DNA of 64,000 bases from Cognatitamlana sp035818475 (GCF_035818475.1 NZ_JAYMGV010000001.1:930001-994000), one strand, 5' to 3'. Positions 33,385 to 42,413 are shown, counted from the stretch's first letter. Made by a program: numbers and translations. The notes: generated by a model not told the origin, from the sequence alone.

Positions 33385-35016
33385 ATGTCAAACCAATCTC
33401 CGGCAACATCTAACCAACCCGTTTTTAAGTCTGAAAAGTCTTGGGAAACGTTGCTTGATAATAATGATTTTGTAAAAATCTTTTTATCAGATGTTCTGGA
33501 AGATTATATAGTAAAACAACGTTGGTATGGTGGTAAATCCAGCCACCTGAAATATATTGAGCTGGCTGAGTATTTTAGAATTCAACAGCACGGAGAGGTT
33601 TATTTTGGTTTAATTCTGGAAGTTAATTTTGTTGAAGCTTTTTACCAGCACTATTTTTTACCTATAGCCTTTGTAACCGATGAGAATTTTGCACAAAACG
33701 ATAAAATTCTTCCCATAAGTATCAATAATCAAAACGGTTTTATCATTGATGCCGTAAACCTTGAAGCTTTCAGGAAATTGGTTTTTGAACGTATTGCCAC
33801 GGCTTTACCTAAAGATACCACAAAAGTGCAGTATCACAAGAGTCATTTGCTTGGTAAAGAAACATACAAATCGTCACGCTTTATGGGCTTAGAGCAAAGC
33901 AATACCTCTATAGTTTATAACGAGAAATATGTTTTAAAGTTTTTTAGAAGAATTTTTGCCAATAAAAACCCGGACTATGAAATGAGTCGGTTTTTATCAG
34001 AAAAAAAAGAGTTTAAAAATACCCCGGCCTATCTTGGAAGTATTAATTTGGTGGACTCAGAAAACACCAATATCACTATAGGGTTAATGCAACAAATGAT
34101 CCCTAATGAAGGAGATGCCTGGGATTATATGTTACGCGAGCTACACCAGGTGTTTTCAAATCTGGAATACAAAAACATTAATATAGCAGAGCTTCCCGGT
34201 ACAGAACTCTATCAGCGTTTAAGCATTTCTGATATTCCGCCTCAAATTATTGATTGGGTAGGATTAAACCTGTTTTTAAAAATCAAAACCCTGGCAAAAC
34301 GTACCGCCGAAATGCATATCGCATTGGGGTCTGAATTTGAAGAAACCGCCTTTACACCAACACATTACAATGGCGATTATACGGTTTGGTTAAAGAATAA
34401 AATGCTTTACCAGTTCCAAAACAGGCTTAATATAGTTGAAAACAATATCTATAAATTGGAGGGGCTAGCCTTAGACCTTGCCAATGCCTTTTTAGATAAA
34501 AAGAACATCATAAGAAAGCGTTTTGTTGATTTTGACTGGACCAAATTAAAAGGCGAAAGAATTCGAGTTCATGGAGATTACCACCTGGGTCAGGTTTTAG
34601 TTAAGGACAACGATTTTTTTATCCTTGATTTTGAAGGCGAACCGGAAAGCACTATTCGCGACAGAAAAGTAAAACAACCGCCATTAAAAGATGTGGCCGG
34701 TTTATTCAGGTCATTTCATTATGCTATATATGCCACAGTTTTCAACAACAGTGAAAAACATTATAAAGCACCACAAGACGATTTATTTCACGCTTCGGAA
34801 ATTTTATACCGGTATATAACAGGGGTGTTTTTAGGAACTTATGTTACTGAAACCCAAAATGCGAACTTAAACTTAGGATACAACCAGGAGCGTATCTTTA
34901 TATTAAAATATTGCCTCCTTGAAAAAGCAGTATACGAATTGGGCTATGAGCTCAATTCTCGACCCAAATGGGCCGTCATTCCTTTAAAAGGAATCTCTAA
35001 TATTATAAATCATTAA
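33385..35016 (+). CDS. mak: Maltokinase (Pep2/Mak-like)
   Basis: 543-residue kinase-fold protein that phosphorylates maltose to maltose-1-phosphate, feeding GlgE. The N-terminal cap domain has VKQRWYGGKSSHLKYIE (about residues 35-51), typical of maltokinases. The catalytic region has RIRVHGDYHLGQVLV (Asp398, phosphotransferase loop) and FFILDFEGEPE (metal-binding Asp). Unlike many actinobacterial homologs there is no TreS partner domain or trehalose synthase gene nearby, so maltose must come from another source. Overlap-like spacing of 3-4 bases to both neighbours shows tight operon coupling. Confidence 0.9.
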   Translation: MSNQSPATSNQPVFKSEKSWETLLDNNDFVKIFLSDVLEDYIVKQRWYGGKSSHLKYIELAEYFRIQQHGEVYFGLILEVNFVEAFYQHYFLPIAFVTDENFAQNDKILPISINNQNGFIIDAVNLEAFRKLVFERIATALPKDTTKVQYHKSHLLGKETYKSSRFMGLEQSNTSIVYNEKYVLKFFRRIFANKNPDYEMSRFLSEKKEFKNTPAYLGSINLVDSENTNITIGLMQQMIPNEGDAWDYMLRELHQVFSNLEYKNINIAELPGTELYQRLSISDIPPQIIDWVGLNLFLKIKTLAKRTAEMHIALGSEFEETAFTPTHYNGDYTVWLKNKMLYQFQNRLNIVENNIYKLEGLALDLANAFLDKKNIIRKRFVDFDWTKLKGERIRVHGDYHLGQVLVKDNDFFILDFEGEPESTIRDRKVKQPPLKDVAGLFRSFHYAIYATVFNNSEKHYKAPQDDLFHASEILYRYITGVFLGTYVTETQNANLNLGYNQERIFILKYCLLEKAVYELGYELNSRPKWAVIPLKGISNIINH

Positions 35017-35019
35017 TTT

Positions 35020-36927
35020 ATGGCACAAGTAAAACCTTATAGCTTATTTACAGAATTTGACATTAACCTTTTTAAAGCCGGAAAACATTTCAGATTATAT
35101 GAAAAATTTGGATCGCACCTTGTTACCGTTGATGGCATTGATGGGGTATATTTTGCAGTTTGGGCACCTACGGCAAAACAAGTTTCTGTAATAGGCGACT
35201 TTAACCATTGGATGGAAGGAGAACACCAGCTTAATGTACGTTGGGATTCCAGTGGTATTTGGGAAGGCTTTATTCCACTTATAGGAAAGGGAACCGTTTA
35301 TAAATATAAAATCCACAGTAATAATAACGACATAAAAACAGAGAAAGCAGACCCGTATGCCAGACGTTGTGAGCATCCGCCAAAAACCGCATCAATTGTT
35401 TGGAATGACGACTATAAGTGGAAAGACAAGGCCTGGATGAAAACCCGTAAAAAGCACAATGCTATAGATGCGCCGTTTTCAGTTTATGAGGTTCATTTAG
35501 GATCATGGAAAAAGCATGTTGAAGAAGACCGGTTTATGTCCTATTATGAATTAGCTGACGATCTGGTAAAATACGTAAAAGACATGAATTTCACCCATGT
35601 GGAGCTCATGCCTATTATGGAATATCCCTATGATCCGTCCTGGGGCTATCAGCTAACCGGTTATTTTGCGCCCACCTCACGTTTTGGTTATCCCGAAGAG
35701 TTTAAATACCTGATTGATAAATTACACGAAAATGAAATAGGTATAATTTTAGATTGGGTTCCGTCACATTTCCCTGAAGATGCTCATGGCTTAGGGTTCT
35801 TTGACGGCTCACATTTATACGAGCATCCAGACAGACGCAAAGGCTATCACCAGGATTGGAAAAGCTTGATATTTAATTATGAGCGTAATGAAGTACGTTC
35901 CTTTTTAATAAGTAATGCCGCATTCTGGATGGATCAATACCACGCGGACGGTTTACGTGTTGATGCCGTAGCTTCCATGCTGTTTTTAGATTATTCCAGA
36001 GAAGATGGAGAGTGGGAACCAAACATTTATGGCGGAAGAGAAAACCTTGCTGTTATTAGCTTCTTAAAAGAGCTCAATGAAGAGATATACGCCTCATTCC
36101 CGGATGTACAAACCATAGCAGAAGAATCTACAGCATTTCCTATGGTATCTAAGCCCACCTTTGTTGGCGGTTTAGGTTTTGGTATGAAATGGATGATGGG
36201 TTGGATGCATGATACCCTGGAGTATTTTGGTAAAGATCCTGTTTACAGGAAGCACCATCAAAACGATATCACATTTAGTTTGGCCTATGCCTTTACAGAG
36301 AATTTCATGCTACCGCTTTCTCATGACGAGGTGGTATATGGTAAAAATTCTATTTTAGGACGTATGCCGGGCGATGAATGGCAGCGTTTTGCTAATCTCA
36401 GACTATTATACGGTTATATGTTTACACACCCCGGTACAAAATTACTGTTTATGGGTAGTGAATTTGGCCAGTATAATGAGTGGAATTTCCAGGAAAGCCT
36501 GGATTGGAACCTGTTGGATTTTAAACCGCATAAAGACATTCAAAATTATTATAAAGCATTAAACACCATATATAAAAACACACCGGCACTTTATGAAAAA
36601 GGCTTTAGTAGTGATGGTTTTGAATGGATTAGTTATGATGATCATGAAAACTGTGTTATATCATACATAAGAAAAGGGTATAAAGAAGAAGAGAATGTTA
36701 TAGTGGTTTGTAACATGACACCAACTGTTAGAGAAAACTATAAAATAGGCGTAAACAACAGTGGTAAGCTGATTGAAATATTGAACAGTGATGCCAAGGA
36801 ATTTGGAGGAAGCGGTGTTAAAAACAAAAAGCAAATTACCATTAAAAAAGAGTCCTGGAACGGAAAAGCCTATTCGGCAGAAATTAATTTACCGCCTTTA
36901 GCTATAACTGTTTTTCAGTTAAAATAA
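35020..36927 (+). CDS. glgB: 1,4-alpha-glucan branching enzyme
   Basis: GH13 enzyme that creates alpha-1,6 branches in the linear glucan. The N-terminal CBM48 domain (about 35-115) contains VYFAVWAPTAKQVSVIGDFN. The catalytic barrel has ELMPIMEYPYDPSWGYQLTG, the nucleophile Asp315 in LRVDAVASML, acid/base Glu368 in TIAEESTAFP (53 residues apart, as in E. coli GlgB) and LPLSHDEVVYGK. Length 635 lacks the extra N1 domain of the enterobacterial enzyme. Last gene of the tight operon. Confidence 0.96.
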   Translation: MAQVKPYSLFTEFDINLFKAGKHFRLYEKFGSHLVTVDGIDGVYFAVWAPTAKQVSVIGDFNHWMEGEHQLNVRWDSSGIWEGFIPLIGKGTVYKYKIHSNNNDIKTEKADPYARRCEHPPKTASIVWNDDYKWKDKAWMKTRKKHNAIDAPFSVYEVHLGSWKKHVEEDRFMSYYELADDLVKYVKDMNFTHVELMPIMEYPYDPSWGYQLTGYFAPTSRFGYPEEFKYLIDKLHENEIGIILDWVPSHFPEDAHGLGFFDGSHLYEHPDRRKGYHQDWKSLIFNYERNEVRSFLISNAAFWMDQYHADGLRVDAVASMLFLDYSREDGEWEPNIYGGRENLAVISFLKELNEEIYASFPDVQTIAEESTAFPMVSKPTFVGGLGFGMKWMMGWMHDTLEYFGKDPVYRKHHQNDITFSLAYAFTENFMLPLSHDEVVYGKNSILGRMPGDEWQRFANLRLLYGYMFTHPGTKLLFMGSEFGQYNEWNFQESLDWNLLDFKPHKDIQNYYKALNTIYKNTPALYEKGFSSDGFEWISYDDHENCVISYIRKGYKEEENVIVVCNMTPTVRENYKIGVNNSGKLIEILNSDAKEFGGSGVKNKKQITIKKESWNGKAYSAEINLPPLAITVFQLK

Positions 36928-37367
36928 ACGGGCTTTGGTATAAGCACTCGTTATAAATGTCAGATCGCGTGTCATTAAAAAGTCTCAGTGAATTCAATGA
37001 GATCTATACAGCGTTCGGTCTGACATTTTATAGCTGTATAAAAATTGATCTTATACATTAACGCAGTATTCCAGGATTTAAAAAGAAAACATGTATTACT
37101 TTTCTTATAGTCTTTAAACTTTTATCAAAAAAGACTTTGAATTTGTATTTACCGAGGCAATTTTAATTCCTGTTTTATTCATTTTTGCACTTTTCTATTC
37201 AGATTTAACACAACAAAAGCATCGGTTTTTTGAGTTTTTAAGCATTTTACAATTAAGCTGCTCATTCTTTGGGTTTTACACAAATAATTTATCTATTTTT
37301 TAATAAAAAGCAGTATGAGAGCTCTGCTAAATTTAGTATTTTCGCTGGCTAATATTGATTCCTAATT
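36928..37367. other. Intergenic region with a nested palindromic repeat
   Basis: 440 bases without a gene. The inverted repeat at 36955-37028 is described separately. The rest (37029-37367) is AT-rich, with no clear -7 motif, gene or terminator seen. The gap breaks the tight glucan operon, so the GH31 gene may have its own promoter. Confidence 0.5.
36955..37028. repeat. Nested inverted repeat (possible flavobacterial intergenic element)
   Basis: Outer arms AAATGTCAGATCG (36955-36967) and CGGTCTGACATTT (37016-37028) pair over 13 positions with one wobble. Inside lies a second hairpin, TCTCA around TGAATTCA and TGAGA (36983-37002). The layout resembles a decayed copy of hairpin repeats common between flavobacterial genes; this is from memory and unverified. 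Confidence 0.55.
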
Positions 37368-39773
37368 ATGATATTAAATACTGAATTAGAATACAAAGGA
37401 AATTTATTTCCTTCCAAAATAATTTCATACGAAAAGAACCTTAATGTCTTGTCTTTTACCGCAGAAAACGGTGTTATTTTACAAGTAACCGTGAGACGAG
37501 ACAGTATACTGCGCTTTAGGTTTACAACAACAGGTATCTTTGAAAATGATTTTTCATATGCCATCACAAAATACGCCAGTAGAGGGTACAATCATTTAGA
37601 GGTTACCGAAGATGATAACAACTATATCATTACAACCTCAAAACTGATTTGCCACATTTCAAAATTAGATCTGAGGACTTCTATTTTTGATGCTAAGGAT
37701 AATACCCTGATCTGTGAAGATGAGCTTGGATTCCATTGGGAAGAAAGCTACGAGTTTGGTGGAGATGTTGTAAAAATGTCTAAAACCGCTCAACCTGGTG
37801 AAAGTTATTACGGTTTAGGAGATAAGCCCGTTGACAATAACCTGAAAGGAAAGCGTTTTGAAAACTGGGTAACCGATTCTTATGCCTATGGCAGAGATAC
37901 AGACCCTATTTATAAAGCCATTCCATTTTATACCGGATTACACAATAAAAAGTCTTACGGGATCTTTTTTGACAATACCTTTAAAACCTTTTTTGATTTC
38001 TGTAACGAACGCAGAAATATAACCAGTTTTTGGGCACATGGCGGAGAAATGAATTACTATTTCATTTACGGTCCGGATATGTCTGATGTCGTTGCCAATT
38101 ACACCGATTTAACCGGTAAACCTCATGAAATGCCTGCACTTTGGACCCTGGGGTATCACCAGTGTAAATGGAGTTATTATCCGGAATCCAATGTAAAAGA
38201 GATCACGGCTAAGTTCAGAGAATTACAAATTCCATGTGATGCCATTTATTTAGATATTGACTATATGGAAGGCTTTAGGTGTTTTACCTGGAGTGAGGAG
38301 TATTTTCCCGATCCTAAAAGAATGGTAAAGGAACTTGCTGATGATGGGTTTAAAACCATAGTAATTATAGATCCGGGAATCAAAATAGATATGGATTATT
38401 CTGTATTTAAGGAGGGGCTTGAAAAAGATTACTTCTGTAAAAGAGCAGACGGGCCTTATATGAAAGGTAAAGTATGGCCGGGTGAGTGTTATTTCCCCGA
38501 TTTTACAAATCCTGAAGTCCGTGAATGGTGGTCAAACCTGTTTAAGGAGCTTGTAGAAGATATAGGAGTTAAAGGGGTTTGGAATGATATGAATGAGCCG
38601 GCAGTAATGGACGTTCCCGGCAAAACATTCCCTAATGATGTAAGACATGATTATGATGGCAACCACTGTAGTCACCGGAAAGCACACAATGTTTACGGTA
38701 TGCAAATGGCCCGCGCCACCTACCAGGGCTTGAAAAAATTCTCGTATCCAAAAAGACCATTTGTTATTACCAGAGCTGCTTATTCCGGTACACAACGTTA
38801 TACCTCAAGCTGGACAGGCGATAATGTTGCCACCTGGGACCATTTAAATATTGCTAACCTTCAGGCACAACGTATGTGCATGTCCGGGTTTTCATTTGTA
38901 GGGTCTGATATTGGTGGATTTGCAGAACAACCAAACGGTGAGTTATATGCCAGATGGATACAGTTAGGGATATTCCATCCATTCTGTAGAACACACTCTT
39001 CAGGAGACCATGGCGACCAGGAACCCTGGGCGTTTGGAACAACCATAACCGATGTGGTTAGAAAATTTATTGAATTACGATATCAGTTACTACCTTATCT
39101 ATACACGGCATTCTGGAGATATGCAGAAGAAGGTATTCCCATCTTAAAATCATTAGTGCTTTATGATCAGGAAGACCCGCAAACGCATTACAGAAATGAC
39201 GAATTTATTTTTGGAGAGAAAATATTAGCATGTCCTATTACAGGTCCAAATCAAAAAGGAAGACGTATGTACATTCCTATTGGGAAATGGTATAATTTCT
39301 GGACGGATGAATTGGTAAATGGCGGACAGGAAATATGGGTAGATGCCGATTTAGACAGCATGCCGATTTTTGTAAAAGAAGGAGCTATTATACCTAAATA
39401 CCCGATACAGCAATATGTGGGAGAAAAGACCATAGATGAACTGTTACTGGATGTTTATTACAAAGAAGGCAAAGAGACCTCAATGGTGTATGAAGATGCC
39501 ACTGATGGTTATGACTATATCAAAGGCAGATACAGCCTAAGAGATTTTAGGTTATTAGGTAAGAAAAACGAGCTGATTATCCAACAGCATAAATCAGGTA
39601 AGTTTATAACCACTTATAAAACCTTTAAACTAAACTTACATGGTATACCATTTAAGATCTCTAAAGTTGAGATTGACAACGTTCAAATTCCGTTTAAGGA
39701 TATCAAACTAAACGGAGATAACACTTTGGTACTTACTAAAGAGTTTACAGAACTACATATCATAGGAGAATAA
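37368..39773 (+). CDS. Glycoside hydrolase family 31 alpha-glucosidase
   Basis: 801 residues. Nucleophile Asp407 in WNDMNEPAVM and acid/base Asp485 in SWTGDNVATW define GH31. Further motifs are MPALWTLGYHQCKWSYYPE, DAIYLDIDYMEGFRCFTW, GFSFVGSDIGGF and WIQLGIFHPFCRTHS. There is no signal peptide, so it acts in the cytoplasm, fitting a role in breaking down or trimming the glucan made by the upstream operon and releasing glucose. It is 440 bases after glgB and may be separately transcribed. It ends at a strong terminator. Confidence 0.95.
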   Translation: MILNTELEYKGNLFPSKIISYEKNLNVLSFTAENGVILQVTVRRDSILRFRFTTTGIFENDFSYAITKYASRGYNHLEVTEDDNNYIITTSKLICHISKLDLRTSIFDAKDNTLICEDELGFHWEESYEFGGDVVKMSKTAQPGESYYGLGDKPVDNNLKGKRFENWVTDSYAYGRDTDPIYKAIPFYTGLHNKKSYGIFFDNTFKTFFDFCNERRNITSFWAHGGEMNYYFIYGPDMSDVVANYTDLTGKPHEMPALWTLGYHQCKWSYYPESNVKEITAKFRELQIPCDAIYLDIDYMEGFRCFTWSEEYFPDPKRMVKELADDGFKTIVIIDPGIKIDMDYSVFKEGLEKDYFCKRADGPYMKGKVWPGECYFPDFTNPEVREWWSNLFKELVEDIGVKGVWNDMNEPAVMDVPGKTFPNDVRHDYDGNHCSHRKAHNVYGMQMARATYQGLKKFSYPKRPFVITRAAYSGTQRYTSSWTGDNVATWDHLNIANLQAQRMCMSGFSFVGSDIGGFAEQPNGELYARWIQLGIFHPFCRTHSSGDHGDQEPWAFGTTITDVVRKFIELRYQLLPYLYTAFWRYAEEGIPILKSLVLYDQEDPQTHYRNDEFIFGEKILACPITGPNQKGRRMYIPIGKWYNFWTDELVNGGQEIWVDADLDSMPIFVKEGAIIPKYPIQQYVGEKTIDELLLDVYYKEGKETSMVYEDATDGYDYIKGRYSLRDFRLLGKKNELIIQQHKSGKFITTYKTFKLNLHGIPFKISKVEIDNVQIPFKDIKLNGDNTLVLTKEFTELHIIGE

Positions 39774-39795
39774 ACTCCTCCTATTTTTATAATTT

Positions 39796-39831
39796 AAAAA
39801 GCCTCAGTTAAAATTAAACTGAGGCTTTTTT
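39796..39831 (+). terminator. Rho-independent terminator after the GH31 gene
   Basis: AAAAAGCCTCAGTT / AACTGAGGCTTTTTT stem with a short A/T loop and a T-run. Confidence 0.9.
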
Positions 39832-39848
39832 GTTATAATACCGTTGAT

Positions 39849-39891
39849 ATCCAACCCAGCTGGTGCGCGATTGTATCACGTTCCAAAATAA
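39849..39891. repeat. 43-base direct repeat, left copy
   Basis: Starts ATCCAACCCAGCTGGTGCGC and ends CGTTCCAAAATAA; it differs at two positions from 42515-42557. It contains the imperfect hairpin CGCGAT-TGT-ATCACG. The two copies bracket the four small genes at 40-42.3 kb. Confidence 0.8.
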
Positions 39892-39901
39892 AAACTAATA
39901 A

Positions 39902-39937
39902 ACAAAAGCTACTTTGAGAAATCACGGTAGCTTTTGT
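39902..39937. repeat. Hairpin-forming inverted repeat
   Basis: ACAAAAGCTAC (39902-39912) pairs perfectly with GTAGCTTTTGT (39927-39937), loop 14 bases. It may act as a transcription barrier between the repeat block and the small genes. Confidence 0.55.
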
Positions 39938-39963
39938 ATTTTGTACTATTATTAATTTAACCA

Positions 39964-39979
39964 CCACGCTACAGCGTGG
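39964..39979. repeat. CCACGCT palindromic repeat, copy 1
   Basis: CCACGCT-AC-AGCGTGG followed by CGGTAGC. Related copies lie at 40754 and 42394. Confidence 0.7.
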
Positions 39980-39983
39980 CGGT

Positions 39984-40038
39984 AGCTAGGAGCTAGGAGC
40001 TAGGAGCTAGGAGCTAGGAGCTAGGAGCTAGGAGCTAG
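39984..40038. repeat. Tandem heptamer array (AGCTAGG)
   Basis: Seven identical copies of AGCTAGG plus a six-base partial copy, directly after the CCACGCT palindrome and about 55 bases before the next gene. The unit is not a multiple of three and lies outside any gene. A perfect array of this kind can change copy number by slippage. Confidence 0.95.
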
Positions 40039-40095
40039 CGAAAGTATTAAATAAAAAATATTAGGTTAGACTTGACAATCATTAACTCGAAACTT

Positions 40096-40743
40096 GTGAA
40101 AAAAATAACAATACTATTTTTGATAATATTTACCTTAAGCTGTAATGATAAGGAAAAATTAGATAAAGAGTTAGCAAGATTAAGATATAACTATGCTACA
40201 ACTAATGATAAAACTTTTCTAGAAAAAGCATATAAATTATTGAACGATAATGAATATTTTGATAAAGAGATAGTTAATCAAAAAAATTTAGATTTTGTGT
40301 TTCCAATTTATTTTTACTTAGAAAAGTTTTCAGAATTAGAGGTTTTAATTGAAGAATCTAAAGGCTTAGATGATTTTACGAGAAAATATTCATTAAATCT
40401 CATAACAGCATATTCACATTATAAAGAAGGTGATTTGTCGAAAGCTGAAAAAAGAATCAAACAAAATATTGAGATACTTAGCAGCGAGAGCTCTCTCAAC
40501 CCACAAGATTCAATCTTACTAGTTGATCTATATAAAATGAAAGTACATACAAATAATTATGAGGATTTGATCAACGAAGTCGATAGCCTAATTAGAGAAG
40601 ACACTTTAAATTCAGAACTTTTTTATAGAAAAATTTTAATTCCTGAAATTAACGAATATAAAAACGCGTTGCCAGAATATATTTCAAATAGATTAACTAG
40701 TATTCCTCTTTATGAAACAAATAATAGTGGTGGCTCAAATTAA
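40096..40743 (+). CDS. Unknown lipoprotein with helical repeat-like region
   Basis: About 215 residues from a GTG start at 40096, which gives a standard lipoprotein signal (KKITILFLIIFTLSC, then NDKEK); a TTG at 40072 would add eight residues. The mature protein is Lys/Glu/Leu-rich and predicted helical, with TPR-like stretches (TFLEKAYKLLNDNEYF, SHYKEGDLSKAEKRIKQ, NNYEDLINEVDSL). It ends in the low-complexity tail NNSGGSN. Not recognised beyond that. First of four same-strand genes lying between repeat blocks. Confidence 0.65.
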   Translation: MKKITILFLIIFTLSCNDKEKLDKELARLRYNYATTNDKTFLEKAYKLLNDNEYFDKEIVNQKNLDFVFPIYFYLEKFSELEVLIEESKGLDDFTRKYSLNLITAYSHYKEGDLSKAEKRIKQNIEILSSESSLNPQDSILLVDLYKMKVHTNNYEDLINEVDSLIREDTLNSELFYRKILIPEINEYKNALPEYISNRLTSIPLYETNNSGGSN

Positions 40744-40753
40744 TGGGTAGAGC

Positions 40754-40769
40754 CCACGCTGCAGCGTGG
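40754..40769. repeat. CCACGCT palindromic repeat, copy 2
   Basis: CCACGCTGCAGCGTGG, a perfect 16-base palindrome followed by CGGTAGCG, between the first and second small genes of the cluster. Confidence 0.75.
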
Positions 40770-40816
40770 CGGTAGCGAAGTTCTTGCTCAATAATATAAT
40801 TGACTATCTTTAATCT

Positions 40817-41269
40817 ATGCCAGAAATAAAAACAGAAATAATTATTAATGCGCCTAGAGAAGTTGTTTTTGATTTAGCCAGGAGCATTGATTTTCATAAA
40901 GAATCCACCAAACATACTCAAGAAGAAGCTATTGCTGGTAAAACTTCCGGATTGTTAGAACTTGGAGAAAGTGTTACATGGAGAGCAAAGCACTTCGGCC
41001 TTTGGTTAGAATTGGAAAGTAAGATTACCGAACTTGATAGTCCAAATTATTTTATTGATGAAATGCAAAAAGGAAGTTTTAAATCTTTTCGGCATGAACA
41101 TATCTTTGAAGACAAAGATGAGCAAACATTAATGATAGATAGATTTAATTATAAGTCACCTTATGGACTAATAGGTAAGTTAGTTGATGGGTTATTTCTC
41201 AAAAGGTATATGTCTAACTTTTTACTAAAAAGAAACCGTTTGATAAAAGAGCATTGTGAAAAAAAATAA
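40817..41269 (+). CDS. SRPBCC (START-like) domain protein
   Basis: 150 residues covering one SRPBCC fold. The N-terminus IKTEIIINAPREVVFDLARSIDFH matches the family opening (strand, then I-x-A-P-x-x-V-F-D). Next come LELGESVTWRAKHFGLWLELE and FRHEHIFEDKDEQTLMIDRFNYKSPYGLIGK, and a long C-terminal helix. Such proteins bind hydrophobic ligands; the ligand here is unknown. It is cytoplasmic, with no signal peptide, and lies 14 bases before the next gene. Confidence 0.8.
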   Translation: MPEIKTEIIINAPREVVFDLARSIDFHKESTKHTQEEAIAGKTSGLLELGESVTWRAKHFGLWLELESKITELDSPNYFIDEMQKGSFKSFRHEHIFEDKDEQTLMIDRFNYKSPYGLIGKLVDGLFLKRYMSNFLLKRNRLIKEHCEKK

Positions 41270-41283
41270 CCTGAATTGAGTAG

Positions 41284-41838
41284 ATGACTACAACAAAACT
41301 TAAGCAAATTGCTGATAACGAAAATGGGGAGTACTCAATAAAAGAACATAAAAGAGTATTTACTGACGGTTCAAGATGCCCTGAAATTGAGCATAAGATT
41401 CAATTCTCTTATACTGAATGTAATATTGAAATTTTAATTAGTACTGGGTTTAAGGAAGCTGCCAATATAAATTGTACCTTATCATCATACATCCAATCAC
41501 TTGACTTTGAGATAGAAAGCATTAGTCCATTTATAAATTTATTTCTTAGAAAAAAATCTAGATTTAAAGTTAAATGCAGACATAAGAACTTCAAATATTT
41601 TTTGGAAAATAAAGCTCTAATAATATTTGAAGAAACAATGAAAACTAAAAATTTTGCTCCTAATATTTTTTCGAAAAATAATGGTTTACATAATCGTATT
41701 GTAATGGAATTTCATCTTGCTTTTTCAGAATGGGTTGAAATATTTGAAAGTGTAATTCTATTTTTTAAAACTATTATAGATGAATTAAAATCTGATAATA
41801 GGTTTATTTCCAGTACTCATTATAAAGAAAATAACTAA
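41284..41838 (+). CDS. Unknown protein
   Basis: 184 residues, not recognised. No signal peptide or transmembrane helix is clear. The first half has beta-type stretches (IEHKIQFSYTECNIEILIS), and the second half is more helical (EMTK... FSEWVEIFESVILFFKTIIDEL). A basic segment NLFLRKKSRFKVKCRHKNFK lies in the middle. Its start is 14 bases after the SRPBCC gene, so they are likely co-transcribed. Confidence 0.6.
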   Translation: MTTTKLKQIADNENGEYSIKEHKRVFTDGSRCPEIEHKIQFSYTECNIEILISTGFKEAANINCTLSSYIQSLDFEIESISPFINLFLRKKSRFKVKCRHKNFKYFLENKALIIFEETMKTKNFAPNIFSKNNGLHNRIVMEFHLAFSEWVEIFESVILFFKTIIDELKSDNRFISSTHYKENN

Positions 41839-41907
41839 AATTTTGAGTACAAAAATTAATACCACATAAAAGATTATAGTAGTAGCGGAGAAATTATAAA
41901 TTTGAAT

Positions 41908-42264
41908 ATGGAATTCAAAATAGCAAAAATTGGAATATTAGCTTTTTTAATAGTTCTTCTATCCTGTAACTCTTCAGAAAATAAATATGAAGATTATAAT
42001 GAAGGTGATTTTTATGAGGTACAGGGTATTATAACAAAAACTATAAACAGTCCAAAATTATTTGATTCTCCTAGAAGCAGAACTGTTTTTTATAATTATC
42101 ATTTAGATTTAGGAGAACCATTAGTAGGTAAAGAAGAGAATATAGATTTAGTTTTGAATACTGGTGACCCTATTGTTGTTTTGGTTCACAAAGATAATAT
42201 CAAAATAAGTTTTTTTGGCAGGCATGGAATTATAGACGACCGTTTAAAAATGGAAGTACGGTAG
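41908..42264 (+). CDS. Unknown small lipoprotein
   Basis: 118 residues from the ATG at 41908; a TTG two codons earlier is possible. The signal peptide MEFKIAKIGILAFLIVLLSC ends in a lipobox (Cys20). The short mature part has a beta-rich look (DFYEVQGIITKTINSP, ENIDLVLNTGDPIVVLVHKD). No family recognised. Last of the four small genes before the second repeat block. Confidence 0.65.
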   Translation: MEFKIAKIGILAFLIVLLSCNSSENKYEDYNEGDFYEVQGIITKTINSPKLFDSPRSRTVFYNYHLDLGEPLVGKEENIDLVLNTGDPIVVLVHKDNIKISFFGRHGIIDDRLKMEVR

Positions 42265-42325
42265 TGAGTTAAGTTAGCTATAAGATTTTTTTATATACCC
42301 CCGCTGTGTCATAGTATGCCGCTAG

Positions 42326-42344
42326 TTCGAGTTTGCAACTCGGA
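42326..42344. repeat. REP-like hairpin (CGAGTT-TGC-AACTCG)
   Basis: TTCGAGTT, loop TGC, AACTCGGA: an 8-pair stem including one wobble, embedded in CCGCTAG... and GGACTTCC. From memory, this resembles REP sequences tied to RAYT-type transposases in Bacteroidota. No transposase is in the window. Confidence 0.6.
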
Positions 42345-42393
42345 CTTCCATAAGAGTCACGCTAAAGACGTGATAAATAAGAAAACGAGAAAC

Positions 42394-42413
42394 CACCACG
42401 CTACAACGTGGTG
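42394..42413. repeat. CCACG palindromic repeat, copy 3
   Basis: CACCACG (42394-42400) pairs with CGTGGTG (42407-42413) around CTACAA; a diverged version of the palindromes at 39964 and 40754. Confidence 0.65.

Noticed and set aside
39984..40038. CRISPR array
   Set aside because: The repeat is a contiguous 7-base unit with no spacers, and no cas genes are present.
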